From Bodo saltans (taxonomy: Eukaryota > Euglenozoa > Kinetoplastea > Eubodonida > Bodonidae), in contig CYKH01002252.1 in assembly GCA_001460835.1 (NCBI GenBank), positions 1-64,000 of the forward strand: a stretch of 64,000 nucleotides of DNA, in the 5' to 3' direction. Shown in pieces: positions 60,972 through 64,000 of this stretch. Position 1 is the stretch's first letter. Every line of letters starts with the position of its first letter. The position numbers and the translations under genes were made by a program. Below the pieces are notes generated by a model that was not told the origin of the DNA, did not search any database, and saw only the letters and a program-made list of their open reading frames with translations.

Positions 60972-62792
60972 ATGCTTGAGGCTTTTACGGTCAGTTGCCA
61001 CTCTCTCGATGAGCCTGCGTCCCTCGGCGCGGTACCCAGCCCCGTCATCGGGCCTTCAGATGAACACAACGGCAGTCAAATTTTGTTCCAAAATCCTCGT
61101 ACATTGGGTCGTGGTGTTGACAACTTCGATGAACATGGAATTCCTCAAACACCGTACATGAGCAGCAGCCGCACAGAGCATCCCCGTCCCCACGGGAACC
61201 CTTTACTCGATGCCCCGATCCTCGGAAGCATTGGGCAGTCACGACACTCCGGCCACACCGAGCACACGTCGCTTGTGAAGCTTACTTTGGACGACAGCTG
61301 CTACATGGTTGACAACAACAGCATCGTCGCGGGAAGTGGGGGTGATGGTGGAGGCGTATCACTGACGTCAATGCCCTCGTCCACTGTTTCCTCCCAAGTT
61401 GCTCCCTTTCCAAATGTTCGTGGAAGTCAACTAGTGTTGGTTCGTGGTGGTGCTTCGTTCAGCGGGGCTCACATCACCATGCGACTGCTAGAAGGAGGCT
61501 ACAACGTGCGCATTCTGGCCAGAGATTGTTTGACCTCTACGTCTGCATTATCCGACTTGGTTAAAACTCGATTGCCACCACAAGCCCACAACAGGCTCCT
61601 TATCTTCAGAGGGACGGAGCTCACCGAAGCGCTGGAGGGCTGTGATTTCGTGGTCTGCAACAGTGAGCCTGAAACCGGCGATCTTACCGAAAGGTCAGAC
61701 ATCAATCGACGCTACATGGACGATATGCAAGATCTTTTTCTCTCGATTCATCATATATGCCGGCGGTCCGCGACAAACAACCCACATCACCATCATCATC
61801 ATCACGAGACGGAACTGCATCAGTCGCAATTGGTCATTCGCCCCCCTCGCATCATTTGGATCAGTACCGCAGCGACACTGTTTCCAGTCGCTACAACAAG
61901 CCAAGTGCGAAGCCGCTACGTGGTGGAAGCCAAAGCACAAGCCCTGCGGGAGGCAGAGCGGATTGCGAAGAAGGCTGACATTCCCTTCGTCGTGCTCTTG
62001 CCAAGCGTTATGGTCGGAACCGCCTTGACGGACGCCAGGAGTGAAGCCAGTCGCCTCCTCTCTCAACTTGCAACCGGCGGGAAGCGCTGGTTTCCTTTTG
62101 CGCCTAGCTTTGCGTGGAATTTTGTTGATGTGCAAGATGTTGCAGAGGCAACATTTGAAGCACTCACCTGTGATGCAGCACTTCATCAGCGATTTCTGAT
62201 CTCAGAGTCTGAACTCAGTATTGCTGCCATCGGCAATTTACTCCAACGTCGCTTCCCGGCTCTTCCCCCTCCGGCTACCATTGAGCTGCCGAATATTTGC
62301 ACTCTCATCTTGCTCACTCTATTTGGTCATTTAGGTGAGACCGTGAGCTACAGGTACCTGCGCTCAAATTTGGGTCGTCGATATCTTCTGGAGAATCACA
62401 AAGCGCGCCGAACACTTGGCATCAAGTTCCATCGAGCAAGCGAAGGTATTGTGAGTAGCGTTGCTGAGGCGCTTTGCCTCGTTCCTGAATTGCCAACGTC
62501 ACCAGTTGAGCCCACAAACTCATCGTTGTCAACCTCGTCCTCCGGTTCGTACGGTTCAAGTGCTAGCGTCGATGGAGCTCGGCAGTCCACTACGACCGGA
62601 CACAACATGAGCATCACTGAGAGTAGCGGCCTTCTACGGTCGACATCCATGCGGCTGCGGTCTCGCAGTGGTGAACTTCGGAAGACGGAATGCCATCCGT
62701 GGGTCCCACGCGCCAAGTGGGTGCTGCTTGCTGCAGCATTGTCATTGACGGTTGGTTTCGCTGCAGGAAGCATTGCCTCCAAGTTAAGTTAG
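60972..62792 (+). CDS. Membrane-anchored SDR / NAD(P)-dependent epimerase-reductase-like
   Basis: A 606-residue protein from ATG 60972. Residues 1-150 are disordered. The extended SDR Rossmann domain runs about 153-500: GGASFSG (about 159-165) with GGYNVRILAR after it, CDFVVCNSE in the position of the NNAG-like strand, IIWISTAATLF (Ser region), YVVEAKAQALREAERIA, and FVVLLPSVMVGTAL then WNFVDVQDVAEATFEAL. This order matches dihydroflavonol-reductase-like extended SDRs. The catalytic Y-x-x-x-K is off by one (Tyr316, Lys321), so activity is uncertain. A His7 run (61784-61804) sits in a loop. The C-terminus has a Ser-rich linker and one membrane helix (WVLLAAALSLTVGFAAGSIA), suggesting a tail anchor facing the cytosol. 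Confidence 0.72.
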   Translation: MLEAFTVSCHSLDEPASLGAVPSPVIGPSDEHNGSQILFQNPRTLGRGVDNFDEHGIPQTPYMSSSRTEHPRPHGNPLLDAPILGSIGQSRHSGHTEHTSLVKLTLDDSCYMVDNNSIVAGSGGDGGGVSLTSMPSSTVSSQVAPFPNVRGSQLVLVRGGASFSGAHITMRLLEGGYNVRILARDCLTSTSALSDLVKTRLPPQAHNRLLIFRGTELTEALEGCDFVVCNSEPETGDLTERSDINRRYMDDMQDLFLSIHHICRRSATNNPHHHHHHHETELHQSQLVIRPPRIIWISTAATLFPVATTSQVRSRYVVEAKAQALREAERIAKKADIPFVVLLPSVMVGTALTDARSEASRLLSQLATGGKRWFPFAPSFAWNFVDVQDVAEATFEALTCDAALHQRFLISESELSIAAIGNLLQRRFPALPPPATIELPNICTLILLTLFGHLGETVSYRYLRSNLGRRYLLENHKARRTLGIKFHRASEGIVSSVAEALCLVPELPTSPVEPTNSSLSTSSSGSYGSSASVDGARQSTTTGHNMSITESSGLLRSTSMRLRSRSGELRKTECHPWVPRAKWVLLAAALSLTVGFAAGSIASKLS

Positions 62793-62932
62793 GAGCGGTA
62801 TTGGTTATGCTCATTGGCTGAGTTCATTATTTACCACCATTTGTGTGCATTTTTTTTCCCGTCTTTTTCGTGACTGTGGGTGTTGTGGATCGTGCCTTCT
62901 ATCTCTCGCTCAAATCATTAATCGTTAGCATC

Positions 62933-63370
62933 ATGACGACGCGACAAAGAACCAACACAAAAAATCGCCGCAAGGCGTCAACGTCAGGCTATAACGCTTT
63001 CCCCTCTCTTGCAGCGACCAAGAACGCGCCGTTCCGTGAGCCAAATCTCATTGAGTCACTGATATACTCGATATGCCCCTTCTCCATCTTCAAGCTTTTG
63101 TTCTTACTTTTTCACCCCGGCATACGTAATACAATACAAAATTCCTTGTTACTTCCATCACGTTTTCTCTATTACCCCGTTCTCCTCTTGTTTTTTTTTT
63201 TTTCTTTCTTTCTTCGTGTTTTCCCCTCCCCAAATCTTTGTCATTGGCACCCTCCCTCATTATTGTTTCGGTTGATTCACTTTGTTTCCTACAGTTTCGT
63301 GCATCCAAAGGAGATTATCATTTTTCATTTTGTTTGTTTCATCATCATTTCGTGTTGTGTTATTTGTTAG
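62933..63370 (+). CDS. Possible small membrane protein, doubtful
   Basis: ATG 62933 opens a 145-residue frame. The first 60 residues (MTTRQRTNTKNRRKASTSGY, then NAFPSLAATKNAPFREPNLI) look protein-like and basic. From about residue 70 the DNA turns very T-rich and the frame reads as Phe/Leu/Ile/Ser, which may be a membrane region or only a translated pyrimidine tract. No family is recognised. It could be a real short protein, a gene with a frameshift in its 3' part, or chance. Confidence 0.3.
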   Translation: MTTRQRTNTKNRRKASTSGYNAFPSLAATKNAPFREPNLIESLIYSICPFSIFKLLFLLFHPGIRNTIQNSLLLPSRFLYYPVLLLFFFFSFFLRVFPSPNLCHWHPPSLLFRLIHFVSYSFVHPKEIIIFHFVCFIIISCCVIC

Positions 63371-64000
63371 AACTTCTGCTCTAACCTATTTGTTCTCAAT
63401 TGCACTCCGTCGCTGCTCAACTGCTCTCCCTTTTGTGCGTGAAGACAAAGGTGCTGCTCTCGTTTGTGCTGTGAACTTTCGCGTCGTCTTTGCTGAGTAC
63501 AGAAATAGTGCACCCTCACATCTGTTGTTCTTTCCTCCTTCGTTGACATTGTACACACTTGGCCGAGGGTGACAGAAACTGCATGTTGTTTGGCTACCTA
63601 GCCCCTATCGCTCACCCGCCATTCATTGTGAACCCCCCTTCTTTGGTTAGGCGTGACGACGCGCACATGAACACAAACACGCACACACACACTTTTAGAT
63701 TTTAAGTGTTGTGATTACTTTTCGCTCTTTTTGTGTTTCGTTTTTATGTTTCGTTTTCTTTCGTTTGGTATTTCTACCTGTCCTGCACATGTGAAGTGAA
63801 GACACCACTCTACTCTTCCCGCCCTTCTTCCTGCCCATTTTTATTTATTACGTTTCTCGGATGAACCTCAACTACGCGCCATTCTCCTCCTCAATTCGCG
63901 TCTGAACTGTGAGAAGAACTATTTGGATGAATCATTCGTGATATCTTGTAGAAACACGCAACTGACTATTGATCCTTTGCACTTTATTGTCATTTCAACA
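63371..64000. other. T-rich terminal region without a recognised gene
   Basis: Strongly pyrimidine-rich on the + strand, with a CA repeat near 63672-63693 and a TTTCGTTTT-like patch near 63735-63770. A frame at 63282-63572 overlaps the previous doubtful gene and has no recognisable content. This may be the leader of a gene beyond the window or the end of the transcription unit. Confidence 0.5.

Noticed and set aside
62843-62932. N-terminal extension of the doubtful last gene from a non-ATG codon
   Set aside because: The extension reads T-rich leader (MCIFFPVFFVTVGVV when forced) and begins without ATG.

Overview
The window reads as nuclear DNA of a kinetoplastid protist, most likely a free-living bodonid such as Bodo saltans (the species is an inference). 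About 40 intronless protein genes all lie on the + strand, packed 120-860 bases apart. Most intergenic stretches contain a pyrimidine-rich tract followed by an AG shortly before the first in-frame ATG. That is the layout expected of a polycistronic transcription unit processed by spliced-leader trans-splicing and polyadenylation. No minus-strand gene, tRNA, rRNA, transposon, CRISPR array or bacterial operon signal was found. One 300-base run of N (37015-37314) is an assembly gap whose two edges share the same 17 bases.

Layout. 1-10.5 kb: a long mitochondrial PPR-like protein, an APH/CHK-like small-molecule kinase, a tandem pair of 2H-phosphoesterase-like (DUF1868-type) proteins and an inositol-pentakisphosphate 2-kinase. 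10.5-19.1 kb: two repeat or coiled-coil proteins, a large Ser/Thr kinase with a long helical N-terminus, a DUF501-family protein and an Sfi1-like Trp-repeat protein. 19.2-31.3 kb: serine palmitoyltransferase LCB1, a DPY-30/RIIa-type protein, a Cys-rich protein, an ARP4/BAF53-like actin-related protein, a SET/LSMT-like protein, a one-TM protein, mitochondrial uL14m, a TTC1-type TPR protein, an F-box-like protein and a TIP1-like aquaporin. 31.9-42.8 kb: unknown proteins, Sm-D3, the gap, a TPR-DnaJ protein and a large low-complexity protein with a repeated short motif. 43-55.9 kb: coiled-coil proteins, a multipass membrane protein, tail-anchored Elongator subunit ELP3, NHP2 and small unknowns. 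56-64 kb: an Rgp1-like Rab6-GEF subunit, the UFM1 protease UFSP2, a small mitochondrial one-TM protein, a membrane-anchored SDR and a T-rich end without a convincing gene.

As usual in kinetoplastids, neighbours are not functionally grouped. Mitochondrial (PPR, uL14m, 101-aa protein), cytoskeletal/flagellar (Sfi1-like, DPY-30-like, repeat proteins), RNA (SmD3, NHP2, ELP3), lipid (LCB1), inositol phosphate (IPK1), trafficking (Rgp1) and ubiquitin-like (UFSP2) genes are interleaved. Control is expected mostly after transcription, through splice-site strength, UTRs and upstream ORFs. Several leaders here carry short upstream ORFs. NHP2, LCB1, the aquaporin and the 101-aa protein show more C/G-ending codons than their neighbours, suggesting high expression.

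The observations I rank highest are an ELP3 with an added C-terminal membrane anchor, the TIP1-type Val in the aquaporin selectivity filter, a eukaryotic DUF501 protein, the four-fold short motif in the 40.8-42.8 kb protein, ORFs overlapped by short upstream ORFs, and the overlapping gap edges. I did not find a clearly new multi-gene system. All family calls come from reading motifs by eye, without database searches.
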